Origin: an uncultured Draconibacterium sp.
GTDB lineage: Bacteria > Bacteroidota > Bacteroidia > Bacteroidales > Prolixibacteraceae
Assembly (NCBI RefSeq): GCF_963677565.1
Contig: NZ_OY781981.1
Coordinates: forward strand, 1,674,001 to 1,738,000
DNA: 64,000 nt
Direction: 5' to 3'
Part shown: positions 15,998 through 23,984 of the stretch, piece after piece
Numbering within the stretch: position 1 is the stretch's first letter
How the letters are laid out: each line of letters begins with the position of its first letter
Program-made: the position numbers and the translations under genes
Notes under the pieces: model-generated
What the model was told of the DNA's origin: nothing
What the model saw: only the letters and a program-made list of their open reading frames with translations
The model's database searches: none

Positions 15998-16816
15998 ATG
16001 AAATTAATTGTTTTAATATTAATTGCTTTTGTAGGAGCAGGAATATCGTGCAGTAATGCCAAACAGAAAGACGAAAACAGCCTAGTTCTGATAAAAACCG
16101 ATTTCGGAGATATAAAAGTAAAGTTGTATGATGATACTCCGGAACACAAAAAGAATTTTTTGAAACTAGTAGATGAAGGTTATTACGAAGGATTGCTTTT
16201 TCATCGCGTAATTAAAAATTTCATGGTGCAGGGAGGAGATCCTGACTCAAAAGATGTAGCGCCGGGTCATCGTTTAGGAGGTGGTAATCCGGGTTATACC
16301 ATACCGGCAGAAATTCTACCACAACATATTCATAAAAAAGGGGCTTTGGCAGCAGCGCGTCGGGGCGGTCCATCGAATCCTGAAAAACGATCAAGCGGTT
16401 CTCAATTTTATATTGTACATGGCGAACTTTTTACACCGGGCAAACTGGATACGATGGAAATGATGATGAACAGCCGGGCTAAAAATGATTTCTTGCAGGA
16501 AAAATTTGCCAAAGCAAAAGCAGAGTTAGATGAATTCAGAAAAAACAACGATCAGGATGGTTTTAATATTTTTGTTTCGGAGTTAAGGGAAAAAGCAGAT
16601 AGTGCCTGGGCATATCAACCACAGTTTTCTTTTACCGAGGAACAACGTGAGCTTTACACTACAATTGGAGGTTATCCATCGCTGGATGGGGAATACACTG
16701 TTTTTGGCGAGGTTGTTGAGGGATTAGATGTTTTGGATAAGATTGCAGCCCTTGAAACCGATCAGTATGATCGTCCGAAAACGGATATAAAAATGGAGGT
16801 AGAACGTACAAAATAG
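15998..16816 (+). CDS. Lipoprotein peptidyl-prolyl cis-trans isomerase, cyclophilin type (1 of 3)
   Basis: The 272-residue product starts at ATG 15998, giving a lipoprotein signal (lipobox GISC, Cys18); the frame is open to 15905, but that extension is basic and hydrophilic. The cyclophilin core has the active-site stretch FHRVIKNFMVQGGDP (Arg, Phe, Met and Gln all present), SSGSQFYIVHG and DGEYTVFGEVVEGLDV. A helical insert of roughly 75 residues between QFYIVHG and the YTTIGG block is much longer than in single-domain bacterial cyclophilins. It probably assists folding of envelope or outer-membrane proteins. The next gene begins three bases after its stop. Confidence 0.9.
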   Translation: MKLIVLILIAFVGAGISCSNAKQKDENSLVLIKTDFGDIKVKLYDDTPEHKKNFLKLVDEGYYEGLLFHRVIKNFMVQGGDPDSKDVAPGHRLGGGNPGYTIPAEILPQHIHKKGALAAARRGGPSNPEKRSSGSQFYIVHGELFTPGKLDTMEMMMNSRAKNDFLQEKFAKAKAELDEFRKNNDQDGFNIFVSELREKADSAWAYQPQFSFTEEQRELYTTIGGYPSLDGEYTVFGEVVEGLDVLDKIAALETDQYDRPKTDIKMEVERTK

Positions 16817-16819
16817 TTT

Positions 16820-17629
16820 ATGGTAAGAACCGGTTTAATAGTTGTTTTAATTTGTTTATTGGGAATTACGGTTAGCGGACAGTCGAGAATTGTGGAAATC
16901 TCTACCAACTATGGCGATATGCAATTCAGACTTTATGATGACACGCCAAAACACCGAAATGCTTTTATCGAACTGGCCAACCAGGGCTATTACGATGGGA
17001 CATTATTTTACCGGGTTATTGAGAACTTTCTTATTCAGGGTGGTTCAAAAAGTTCAAGAAATGCTCCTCCGGGAAAACGAATTGGTTATGGTGATCCCGA
17101 CAAAACGGTTGACGACGAAATTCTTCCGCACTATTTTCATAAAAAAGGATCGCTTTGTGCTCCGCGCCAGCCTGATGAAGTAAACCCGTTTAAACAGTCA
17201 GATATTTCGCAGTTTTTCGTTATAAAAGGAAGTGTGCATACCGAAGGCGAATTGGATACAATGGAAATGGCCGTGAATGTGCCCATCCGAAAAAAGATTG
17301 TTCAGAAATATATGACTCCGGAGGTTCGGGAGCAGTTAAAGCAATTGAAAGAGGAAAAAAAGGTGAAAGAATTTCGTGAACTTGCTAACGAGGTTAAAGC
17401 GAATATTGAAACCGATTACAGCTTAGAACCCGGTGTTTTGGAGTTCTCAGAAGCTCAGCGCGAAGCGTATACCACTGTTGGCGGATATCCGGAATTGGAT
17501 GGAAAATATACCATTTTTGGCGAATGTATTTCGGGTTTCGATGTGATTGATAAAATTGCAGCCTTAAAAACCGACAGCAATAACCGACCGTACACTGATG
17601 TGAAAATAAAAGTCACGGTTATCAAGTAA
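16820..17629 (+). CDS. Exported peptidyl-prolyl cis-trans isomerase, cyclophilin type (2 of 3)
   Basis: At 269 residues this paralogue has a cleavable-type signal (LIVVLICLLGITVSGQ) rather than a lipobox, so it is likely periplasmic. Active-site residues are FYRVIENFLIQGGSK, where the usual Met is Leu; ISQFFVIKGS and DGKYTIFGECISGFDVIDKI follow. It carries the same long helical insert (MAVNVPIRKKIVQKYM and following, rich in K and E) as gene 1, so the two share ancestry. It is tightly packed with both neighbours and presumably co-transcribed. Confidence 0.88.
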   Translation: MVRTGLIVVLICLLGITVSGQSRIVEISTNYGDMQFRLYDDTPKHRNAFIELANQGYYDGTLFYRVIENFLIQGGSKSSRNAPPGKRIGYGDPDKTVDDEILPHYFHKKGSLCAPRQPDEVNPFKQSDISQFFVIKGSVHTEGELDTMEMAVNVPIRKKIVQKYMTPEVREQLKQLKEEKKVKEFRELANEVKANIETDYSLEPGVLEFSEAQREAYTTVGGYPELDGKYTIFGECISGFDVIDKIAALKTDSNNRPYTDVKIKVTVIK

Positions 17630-17633
17630 ATGA

Positions 17634-18974
17634 ATGATGAATAAAAACGTCCTTTTCATACTTATTTTGGCCCTGCTTTTTAATGCTTGCGGGAACAACG
17701 AAAAAAAGCAGGCGGGAAAGGAATCGGAAACGGGGATAAAACAGGAAACCACAGCCGATAAAGAATTGGATATTTGGAATAGCTTGATGCCTTCCATCGC
17801 TAAAATCGATTCGTACGATGAAGACAGAATTTTGGAATCGGGGCAGGGCTTTTTTGTTGGAGAAGACCTTTTGGTTACTAAATATTCCCTGGTGAATCAG
17901 GCTACAAATGTTAAGGTGCAGCCATTCAACGAGGTAAAAAAATATACCGCACGCAGGTTTGTTGCTTTCGATCGTATTAACGATTTGATCGTGTTGAAAG
18001 TGGATAGTATCACGCGCAAACCTATCGAGTTGCAGAAAGACACATTACCCAATTTTGCCAAATCGATGTATGTAGCCCCTAAAACCGGGAAAACACTGCA
18101 ACTTTTCACCGGGAAGGTTTTAAACCTTGCAAACATTAAGGGAACAAGATTATACCGCATTACAAACCGGATTCGGACCTCGCAATTTGGGGCGCCAATA
18201 TTTGTGTCAACCGGCAAGGTAATCGGGGTGGCATATTCAGGAACGGTTAATTACGAAATGCAGAGTTTTGCAATACCGTCGGAATTTATTCTCGATATGT
18301 TGCAAAAAAAGTACGCAACGCCTCAGCCTCTGGAGCTGCTTAAAAATACATCGAACGAAAAAATCGCTGCCGAAAACCGAAAAATAAAAGGGCTGGTGCT
18401 GGAAACCGATGCCGGTAACATTACCATAAAATTATTTAACGAAACGCCCGAGTACCGCGATAATTTTATTCGACTGGCAAAAGAACATTATTTCGATAGT
18501 TTATTGATTCACCGCGTGATAAAAGATTTTGGCATTCAAAGCGGTGCTGCTGATACCCGTTACGCCGAGCCCGGAGCAAATGTGGGCTGGAAAGGGCCGG
18601 GGTACACCATTCCGGCGCATATTGTTCCGGGTTTATACCATAAACGCGGCATGATTGGATCGCCACGAAAACCGGATACAAAAAATCAACGCCGCCGATC
18701 TGATGGATCGCAGTTTTACATCGTTTCCGGGCGTAAATATTTCGATAAGGGACTGGACGAATTGGAAGAAGCCAATAATTACAAATTCTCAGCCGAACAA
18801 CGTCACGCCTATAAAACAGTGGGAGGCGCACCTCACCTCGATGGTACTTATACGGTATTTGGGCAGGTTATCTCCGGAATGGATGTGGTAGACAAAATTG
18901 TGCAGGTTGAAACCGATCGGCGCTGGCGACCACTTGAAGATATTCGTATAAAACGGGTGCGAATCTTAAAATAA
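17634..18974 (+). CDS. Lipoprotein: inactive trypsin-like domain fused to cyclophilin (3 of 3)
   Basis: This 446-residue lipoprotein (lipobox FNAC, Cys19) joins two domains. Residues ~45-230 follow the DegP/trypsin pattern (GQGFFVGEDLLVTKYSLV, DRINDLIVLKVD, QFGAPIFVSTGKVIGVAYSG, QSFAIPSEFI) but the catalytic His in the VTnHHV position is replaced (TKYSLV) and the GNSGGP serine block reads SQFGAP; only the Asp position remains. Residues ~255-446 are a cyclophilin with IHRVIKDFGIQSG (Met replaced by Gly), GSQFYIVSGR and DGTYTVFGQVISGMDV, and without the long insert of genes 1 and 2. A pseudoprotease joined to a prolyl isomerase suggests a substrate-binding chaperone. Its 3' end overlaps the convergent HAD gene by 9 bp. 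Confidence 0.8.
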   Translation: MMNKNVLFILILALLFNACGNNEKKQAGKESETGIKQETTADKELDIWNSLMPSIAKIDSYDEDRILESGQGFFVGEDLLVTKYSLVNQATNVKVQPFNEVKKYTARRFVAFDRINDLIVLKVDSITRKPIELQKDTLPNFAKSMYVAPKTGKTLQLFTGKVLNLANIKGTRLYRITNRIRTSQFGAPIFVSTGKVIGVAYSGTVNYEMQSFAIPSEFILDMLQKKYATPQPLELLKNTSNEKIAAENRKIKGLVLETDAGNITIKLFNETPEYRDNFIRLAKEHYFDSLLIHRVIKDFGIQSGAADTRYAEPGANVGWKGPGYTIPAHIVPGLYHKRGMIGSPRKPDTKNQRRRSDGSQFYIVSGRKYFDKGLDELEEANNYKFSAEQRHAYKTVGGAPHLDGTYTVFGQVISGMDVVDKIVQVETDRRWRPLEDIRIKRVRILK

Positions 18975-19589
18975 TTCAGCCATTTCCATATTCTGCTTTA
19001 ACCAGAGTGTTTTTAGCCCGGCTTTTTGAGCTGCCAACACATTCTTCTCCAGGTCGTCCACAAATAATGTTTCTTCCGGCTTCACTCCTGAAAGTACTAT
19101 TACTTTTTCAAACGAACTGATCTCTGGTTTACGATCATGAATTTCATGCGAATAATAAACCGCTTTGAACAGATCAGGGAAGTCGATGCCGTGCGCTGCC
19201 TTAAATTCAATGAGTAGCCTGTCAATGTGAATCTGATTGGTATTGCTAAACAAGTAAATGTTATAGTTTTTTTTGAGCTCCTGCACTTTTTTTACACGGT
19301 ATCCGGGAATGTCCAGAAGCATGGCATACCACGCATCATCAATCTGTTTATCGGTGAGTTCTTCGTTATTTAAAAGTCGTCTGATTCCTGCACGAAATTC
19401 AGCGGGAGTAATTTCCCCAACTTCAAAGTTGTAGAATACCGGATCGGCATACGCATTTTTGTGGTCTAAAACCTCTCCTTTACTCCCCAATTTCTGAAAC
19501 GCTTTTATCGATGCATCAAAATCAAGATTCAATAAAACCCGCCCCATATCGAAAATGATATTTTTTATGTTTGAAAGATCTGCCTTCAT
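18966..19589 (-). CDS. HAD-superfamily hydrolase
   Basis: The 207-residue protein has the HAD motifs in order: FDMGRVLLNLD (motif I, nucleophile Asp; the usual GG is GR), YLFSNTNQIH (motif II), HDRKPEISSFEKVI (motif III lysine) and ETLFVDDLEKNVLAAQKAGL (motif IV). Motif I with Gly at the second acidic position and the helical cap (residues ~20-90) resemble the YihX-like alpha-D-glucose-1-phosphatase/epoxide-hydrolase N-terminal group. Substrate unknown; a sugar phosphate or nucleotide phosphatase is plausible. Confidence 0.85.
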   Translation of the reverse strand: MKADLSNIKNIIFDMGRVLLNLDFDASIKAFQKLGSKGEVLDHKNAYADPVFYNFEVGEITPAEFRAGIRRLLNNEELTDKQIDDAWYAMLLDIPGYRVKKVQELKKNYNIYLFSNTNQIHIDRLLIEFKAAHGIDFPDLFKAVYYSHEIHDRKPEISSFEKVIVLSGVKPEETLFVDDLEKNVLAAQKAGLKTLWLKQNMEMAELF

Positions 19590-19681
19590 TTCTTCAATTT
19601 AATTTCACTAAAATAAGCATTTGGGGAAAATCTTTTTTAACTTCATGTTAAACTTTAAAAATCACAGGAAATTCATTATTA

Positions 19682-20785
19682 ATGAAAATTCAGGGGAAAC
19701 ATTATCATACGATTTGGGTAGATGAGAAAGATTCGGCGATAGTAAAGGTCATCGATCAGCGGAAACTGCCTTTTGTATTCGAAACTTTTTCGCTTCGTTC
19801 GGCCGATGACGCCTTTTTTGCCATAAAAGAAATGGTGGTTCGTGGTGCTCCGTTAATTGGAGTAACTGCCGCTTATGGTATGTACCTGGCGCTACTTCAT
19901 CTAAAACAGGAAAACCGGGAGCAGGAGTTGAATGAAGTTGCCGGGTATTTAAAAACGTCGCGGCCAACGGCAGTAAACCTTGCTTTTGCTGTTGATGAAA
20001 TGCTGGCGTTTATTCTTGCACAAAAGGAAGAAGCCGGACTTAAAGAAAAAGTACAGGCAAAAGCGGCAGCGTTAAAACAACTGGAGATAGAATACGGAGA
20101 CAGCATTGGTGAGTACGGAGTGAAGTTAATTGAGGCGATCTACAAAGCAAAAGGAAGTACTGTAAATATTCTTACCCACTGTAATGCAGGCTGGTTGGCT
20201 TGTATTGATTGGGGAACCGCAACTGCCCCAATTTACAAAGCACATTTAAAAGGTATTCCTGTGCATGTTTGGGTAGATGAAACGAGGCCCCGAAACCAGG
20301 GAGCCAGACTAACCGCATACGAGTTGGGTGAGCAGGGAGTTTCGCATACAGTTATTCCTGACAATGCAGGAGGGCATTTTATGCAGCACGGTATGGTAGA
20401 TATGGTAATTGTTGGAAGCGACCGCACCACCGTTACCGGCGATGTTGCCAACAAGATTGGAACCTATTTGAAAGCACTGGCTGCCCACGATAACAAGGTG
20501 CCATTTTATGTTGCACTGCCATCGAGTACGTTCGATTGGGAAATGCATGACGGTGTGAAGGAGATTCCAATTGAACAGCGAGCTGCCGATGAAGTTGCGG
20601 AAATTGAAGGTTGGCACAACAACGAAATTAAATCGGTACAATTAATACCTGAAAGCAGCGCCGTGGCAAATTATGGATTCGATGTTACACCGGCGCGGTT
20701 GGTAAGCGGATTAATTTCAGAGCGGGGTATTTGTAAAGCGAATAAAGAGAGTATTTTAGAATTATATCCGGAAAAAAACAGATAG
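19682..20785 (+). CDS. mtnA: S-methyl-5-thioribose-1-phosphate isomerase
   Basis: At 367 residues this matches MtnA, which isomerises methylthioribose-1-phosphate to methylthioribulose-1-phosphate in methionine salvage. It shows VRGAPLIGVTAAYG, the catalytic cysteine in ILTHCNAG, VDETRPRNQGARLTA and the acidic partner in IVGSDRTTVTGDVANKIGT. A related eIF2B-like fold is used by ribose-1,5-bisphosphate isomerase, but these motifs favour MtnA. The next gene, four bases downstream, makes its substrate, which strengthens the call. Later pathway enzymes (mtnB, C, D) are not here. Confidence 0.93.
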   Translation: MKIQGKHYHTIWVDEKDSAIVKVIDQRKLPFVFETFSLRSADDAFFAIKEMVVRGAPLIGVTAAYGMYLALLHLKQENREQELNEVAGYLKTSRPTAVNLAFAVDEMLAFILAQKEEAGLKEKVQAKAAALKQLEIEYGDSIGEYGVKLIEAIYKAKGSTVNILTHCNAGWLACIDWGTATAPIYKAHLKGIPVHVWVDETRPRNQGARLTAYELGEQGVSHTVIPDNAGGHFMQHGMVDMVIVGSDRTTVTGDVANKIGTYLKALAAHDNKVPFYVALPSSTFDWEMHDGVKEIPIEQRAADEVAEIEGWHNNEIKSVQLIPESSAVANYGFDVTPARLVSGLISERGICKANKESILELYPEKNR

Positions 20786-20789
20786 TACT

Positions 20790-21545
20790 ATGAAAAAGAT
20801 TGCGATAATTGGTGGTTCCGGTCTGGAAGATCCAGCCATTCTGAAAGATGTGAATGAAATAACAGTTGACACCCCTTATGGTGCACCTTCGTCGACTTTT
20901 AAATGTGGTAAAATAGATGGCGTTGATGTGGTGATATTATCCCGACATGGCCGCGATCATTCTATTCCTCCAACCCTGGTGAACAACCGGGCCAATATTT
21001 GGGCGATTAAGCATCTTGGCTGTTCCTGTATTATTGCAACAACGGCCTGCGGAAGTTTGCGGCTCGAGATTGGAAGGGGAGAGATTGTTTTTCCTCATCA
21101 GTTTATTGATTTTACGCGTTTCAGAAAATCTACTTTTGTTGAAAGTTTTGAAAACGGAAACCTGGATCATCCTGCTATGTCGGAACCATTCAGTTGGAAA
21201 TTAAGGCAACGACTCATAGAGAATGCCAAAGAACTGGACCTGGGATTTCACAAAACAGGAACGGTAATTACAATTGAAGGTCCCCGGTTTTCGACAAGAG
21301 CAGAATCGAATATGTTCCGAATTTGGGGAGCAGATGTAATAAACATGTCTACCGCGCCTGAATGTGCATTGGCAAATGAGGTAAACCTTCCGTATGCTGC
21401 CATTGCATTAAGTACAGACTACGATAGCTGGAATATTGATGAGGCACCGGTAACCTGGGAGGAAGTGCTTAAAGTATTTAACGAAAATGTGGAAAATGTA
21501 ATTCAGTTGCTTGCAAATACCATCGCGTCGTTTAAAAAAGAGTAA
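20790..21545 (+). CDS. mtnP: S-methyl-5'-thioadenosine phosphorylase
   Basis: The 251-residue enzyme phosphorolyses methylthioadenosine, a by-product of polyamine and other SAM-dependent reactions, to adenine and methylthioribose-1-phosphate. Blocks are IIGGSGLEDP at the N-terminus, SRHGRDHSIPPTLVNNRANIWA (phosphate and substrate contact), ATTACGSLR, NMSTAPECALANE and STDYDSW, where the Asp after Tyr is typical of 6-aminopurine (MTA) rather than 6-oxopurine specificity. Adjacent mtnA supports this. It is the second gene of a two-gene salvage operon. Confidence 0.9.
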   Translation: MKKIAIIGGSGLEDPAILKDVNEITVDTPYGAPSSTFKCGKIDGVDVVILSRHGRDHSIPPTLVNNRANIWAIKHLGCSCIIATTACGSLRLEIGRGEIVFPHQFIDFTRFRKSTFVESFENGNLDHPAMSEPFSWKLRQRLIENAKELDLGFHKTGTVITIEGPRFSTRAESNMFRIWGADVINMSTAPECALANEVNLPYAAIALSTDYDSWNIDEAPVTWEEVLKVFNENVENVIQLLANTIASFKKE

Positions 21546-21569
21546 ACTTTGAAGGGTGAAATTGTGTTT

Positions 21570-21585
21570 TTGGCATAGCATTTGT
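21570..21585 (+). promoter_or_regulatory. Sigma-54-like promoter downstream of mtnP
   Basis: TTGGCATAGCATTTGT has the -24 TTGGCA element and a -12-like TTTGT, with GG and the -12 G separated by ten bases as in RpoN promoters; the -12 C is T here. An alternative reading is a variant -7 box TAgcaTTTG with one extra base. Either would start transcription near 21596. Confidence 0.4.
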
Positions 21586-21595
21586 ATTCCTTAAT

Positions 21596-21722
21596 GCAAC
21601 TGTTTCAAAGCCATGAAACGCAGTTTTTTAACCGTTCAGTTAGTTTAAATAATTCATGCCAACCTTCATTGTTTGGCTATTCAGTTTCCGGCGGCATCTC
21701 TTCACAGAGGCGCCGCTTTTTA
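21596..21722 (+). ncRNA. Candidate structured small RNA
   Basis: The interval after mtnP holds three consecutive hairpins. Hairpin 1: AACTGTTTCA (21598-21607) with TGAAA-CG-CAGTT (21614-21625), followed by T's. Hairpin 2: GCCAA (21658-21662) with TTGGC (21673-21677). Hairpin 3: 21691-21716, a GC-rich stem followed by five T. A promoter-like motif lies just upstream (21570-21585). No ORF with coding character is present. The element could instead be a long mtnP 3' UTR; expression must be shown to call it a gene. Confidence 0.4.
21691..21722 (+). terminator. Intrinsic terminator
   Basis: GCGGC (21691-21695) pairs with GCCGC (21712-21716), and an inner TCTCT/AGAGG helix extends the stem; TTTTTATTTT follows. 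It ends the mtnA-mtnP transcript or the candidate small RNA. Confidence 0.75.
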
Positions 21723-21827
21723 TTTTGTAACTTCGCAAAATTCTTCACTGGCTTTTTCCCAAAAGCCACCGGAAAGTTCTTTGTTGGTTAATAAAGTTCA
21801 GGGATTTTGCATGATGAGAAAGAAATC

Positions 21828-22037
21828 CTAATCCTGATATTTAAACGATACTTTCATTTTAATACGGTAGCATTCTATCTCTCCTTCGGTAATGTGCATA
21901 TCCATTTGGCACACTTCCGCAATTCTTAGGTCGCGTAATGATTTTGATGCCATGCTTATGGCATTTTGAGCTGCTTTTTCCCACGAAACAGAGCTGCTCC
22001 CCACAAGTTCAATAACTTTGTACACACTATTAGGCAT
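21828..22037 (-). CDS. Dodecin family flavin-binding protein
   Basis: The 69-residue protein matches dodecins, small proteins that assemble into hollow dodecamers binding flavins and acting as flavin buffers. It shows VYKVIELVGSSSVSWEKAAQNAI, where the Trp after SVS stacks on flavin, MASKSLRDLRIAEVCQMD and EIECYRIKMKVSFKY. Length is exactly that of the family. No flavin biosynthesis genes are nearby; it appears to be monocistronic. Confidence 0.93.
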   Translation of the reverse strand: MPNSVYKVIELVGSSSVSWEKAAQNAISMASKSLRDLRIAEVCQMDMHITEGEIECYRIKMKVSFKYQD

Positions 22038-22188
22038 AACGTTTCAGTTTTTTGGTTAATAATTTTAAAGGTTCTTTTTTGTACGAAGCATGCAGTAAAA
22101 TAGTTGTGTACGTATACCATTATTTTCCGCAACCTTTTAAAGCCACTGAGGGAGTAGATTACAGGGGGCTAAGAATGTATTGATAAAA

Positions 22189-22557
22189 TCAGTTTAAAAT
22201 AAATAAGCGGCCTGCTATAATGAGCAACAGAAGAACAAGGACAATTATATTTACAACCAGCTCATTTGTTTCTTTTCGCTTATAGTGAAGCAAGGTAGCC
22301 AGTACCATAATAATTGTGAGACCGATGGCAGAGAGAGGTATAAGAATATCGAACACAGAATAAACACCGGGGAGAAATAGGCCTAGTCCTCCAAGCACTT
22401 CAAAAGTACCAACCAGTTTTAACCGTTTTTCCGGGTAATTATCAATCCACTCAAAAACTTTCTCAAGTTTGTCTTTGTCTAAAACCAGTTTAAGTGAACC
22501 GGAAGTAAGAAAGAGAGCTGCCAAAATAATTTGTATAATCCAGAGTGCGATATTCAT
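22189..22557 (-). CDS. DoxX family membrane protein
   Basis: At 122 residues with four predicted membrane helices it matches the DoxX/DoxD-like family: an N-terminal IIQILLAALFLTSGSLKL-type helix (seen here as IIQIILAALFLTSGSLKL), then a FEVLGGLGLFLPGV helix pair and a C-terminal VVNIIVLVLLLLIIAGR helix. Members have varied or unknown roles, some in redox or membrane processes. Nothing here narrows it. It is preceded by ~155 bp without a recognisable gene. Confidence 0.8.
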   Translation of the reverse strand: MNIALWIIQIILAALFLTSGSLKLVLDKDKLEKVFEWIDNYPEKRLKLVGTFEVLGGLGLFLPGVYSVFDILIPLSAIGLTIIMVLATLLHYKRKETNELVVNIIVLVLLLLIIAGRLFILN

Positions 22558-22713
22558 AAGAAAGTTTTTATAATTAACGGATAATTGTTGTTTTGGTTAT
22601 TATAAAAAAATGTACTCTCAATAGTAACTCAATATCAGCCAAATTGTTGTGTTTTCCTGTTAACGTGGTCTAATAACAGTAAACTCGCTGATTTCAATTA
22701 GCTGCCTGTGTAA

Positions 22714-23832
22714 TTACTTTCTGTAAACCCAGACTTCCGATCCCGGATTGTCTTTCATATATTTCGTTTTGGCCGAATCTGCTTCACTAAAGGAGTTATA
22801 GCTTGCAATACCAACAATAAAAAAACGACCTTTTTTGCCTACATGGAAAGCTTCGTATCCTTTTTGCTGAAGCTCAAACAGGTAGTTGTCAGCATTTTCT
22901 TTTACCGAGAAACTTCCTCCAACCAGGTAGTATCTTACTAAATTTTGTTCCTGAGGCAATGTTTCAACTGGCTCTGGTATGTTTTTAATACTATCAATAG
23001 TTAAAGTTGTATCTTCAATAGTAGTCGTTATTGATGTGGAATCGCTTGCAAAAGTGTCAACTGTGGCAGGCTCTTGTGCAAGCGGTTGTTCTTCGGTTGG
23101 AACAGGAGTAATTGTTGCTTCTTTGTCCTCACTATCATCGTTAAAGCCTTTTGTGAAAACAAATACAGTTACGGCAATTAACGGAATAAAAATAAGCAGT
23201 AACAACCAGGCCTTCGATTTTTTCTTCTCTTCTTTTTCTTCAGAAGGGGCGGTTACTTGTGGTTTTTGTGTTGGCGGTTCTTCTCCTGTTTCCGTTTCTT
23301 CTTGTACCGATTCTTCTTTTTGTGGTGCTTGCTGAATAGCTTCTTCCGGTTTTTCTGTTTCAGTGATTTCAGGCTCACTTTCTGGTTCCTGTTCTTCTAC
23401 CGGCACTTCTTCCGGTTTTGGATCGCTAATTGACATCGGTTCTAAACCAAAAGAATCGAGAAGCATGTTTTCTTCTTCCGAAGCCAGAAAATCGATTTTG
23501 CCCTGTTCGTTGTACGAAAGTGTTCCAACTCTTTCAAGTTCAACTTTATCTCCCTTATCGAGTTTAAACAAAATATCTTCCCGCTCTTTTTCAATCCTAA
23601 CCAACGCCTCGAAATGCGAAATATGAAGCTTTTCGGCAATTTGCCCAACCAGTAGCCCGTCGTTGTTTTTCAATAAAGGATTAAAGGAAACGGTTTTTGA
23701 AGGCGGTTTAATTTTGTCGCTGTCATCGCTGATTTCTGCCGGGCGGTATTCCGAAACAAAGGCACCCAAACCGGGAATGATTACAATTTCGTTTTGTAAC
23801 AGTAGCGTATATATTTCTTTTCCGAAGCTCAC
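22714..23832 (-). CDS. HU-like (CCDC81-type) / SPOR domain membrane protein
   Basis: A GTG at 23832 is preferred as start, giving SFGKEIYTLLLQNEIVIIP at the beginning, the normal N-terminus of the prokaryotic CCDC81-like HU domain; the frame is open upstream to a TTG at 23880. Residues ~1-115 hold this HU-type domain (PGLGAFVSEY, SFNPLLKNNDGLLV). An acidic Pro/Glu-rich linker follows, then one membrane helix (AWLLLLIFIPLIAVTVFVF, ~residues 210-228), a Thr/Ser-rich periplasmic linker and a C-terminal SPOR domain (RYYLVGGSF to VWVYRK) that binds denuded peptidoglycan at division sites. This cytoplasm-to-periplasm design suggests a role in division or in linking DNA to the septum, which is inference. 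Confidence 0.8.
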   Translation of the reverse strand: MSFGKEIYTLLLQNEIVIIPGLGAFVSEYRPAEISDDSDKIKPPSKTVSFNPLLKNNDGLLVGQIAEKLHISHFEALVRIEKEREDILFKLDKGDKVELERVGTLSYNEQGKIDFLASEEENMLLDSFGLEPMSISDPKPEEVPVEEQEPESEPEITETEKPEEAIQQAPQKEESVQEETETGEEPPTQKPQVTAPSEEKEEKKKSKAWLLLLIFIPLIAVTVFVFTKGFNDDSEDKEATITPVPTEEQPLAQEPATVDTFASDSTSITTTIEDTTLTIDSIKNIPEPVETLPQEQNLVRYYLVGGSFSVKENADNYLFELQQKGYEAFHVGKKGRFFIVGIASYNSFSEADSAKTKYMKDNPGSEVWVYRK

Positions 23833-23984
23833 TTGAATAAATTTAGATGGTAAAATTACAAAACCTACACTAAACTGCAATTGCTCTAAAATTAAGTTTA
23901 TACAAAAGGCTGTTGTGCAATTGGGTAAGCAGTGGAATTCTGTTGCAATTTTTCCTACTTTTACAGCTCAAATCAAAAAAAAAC

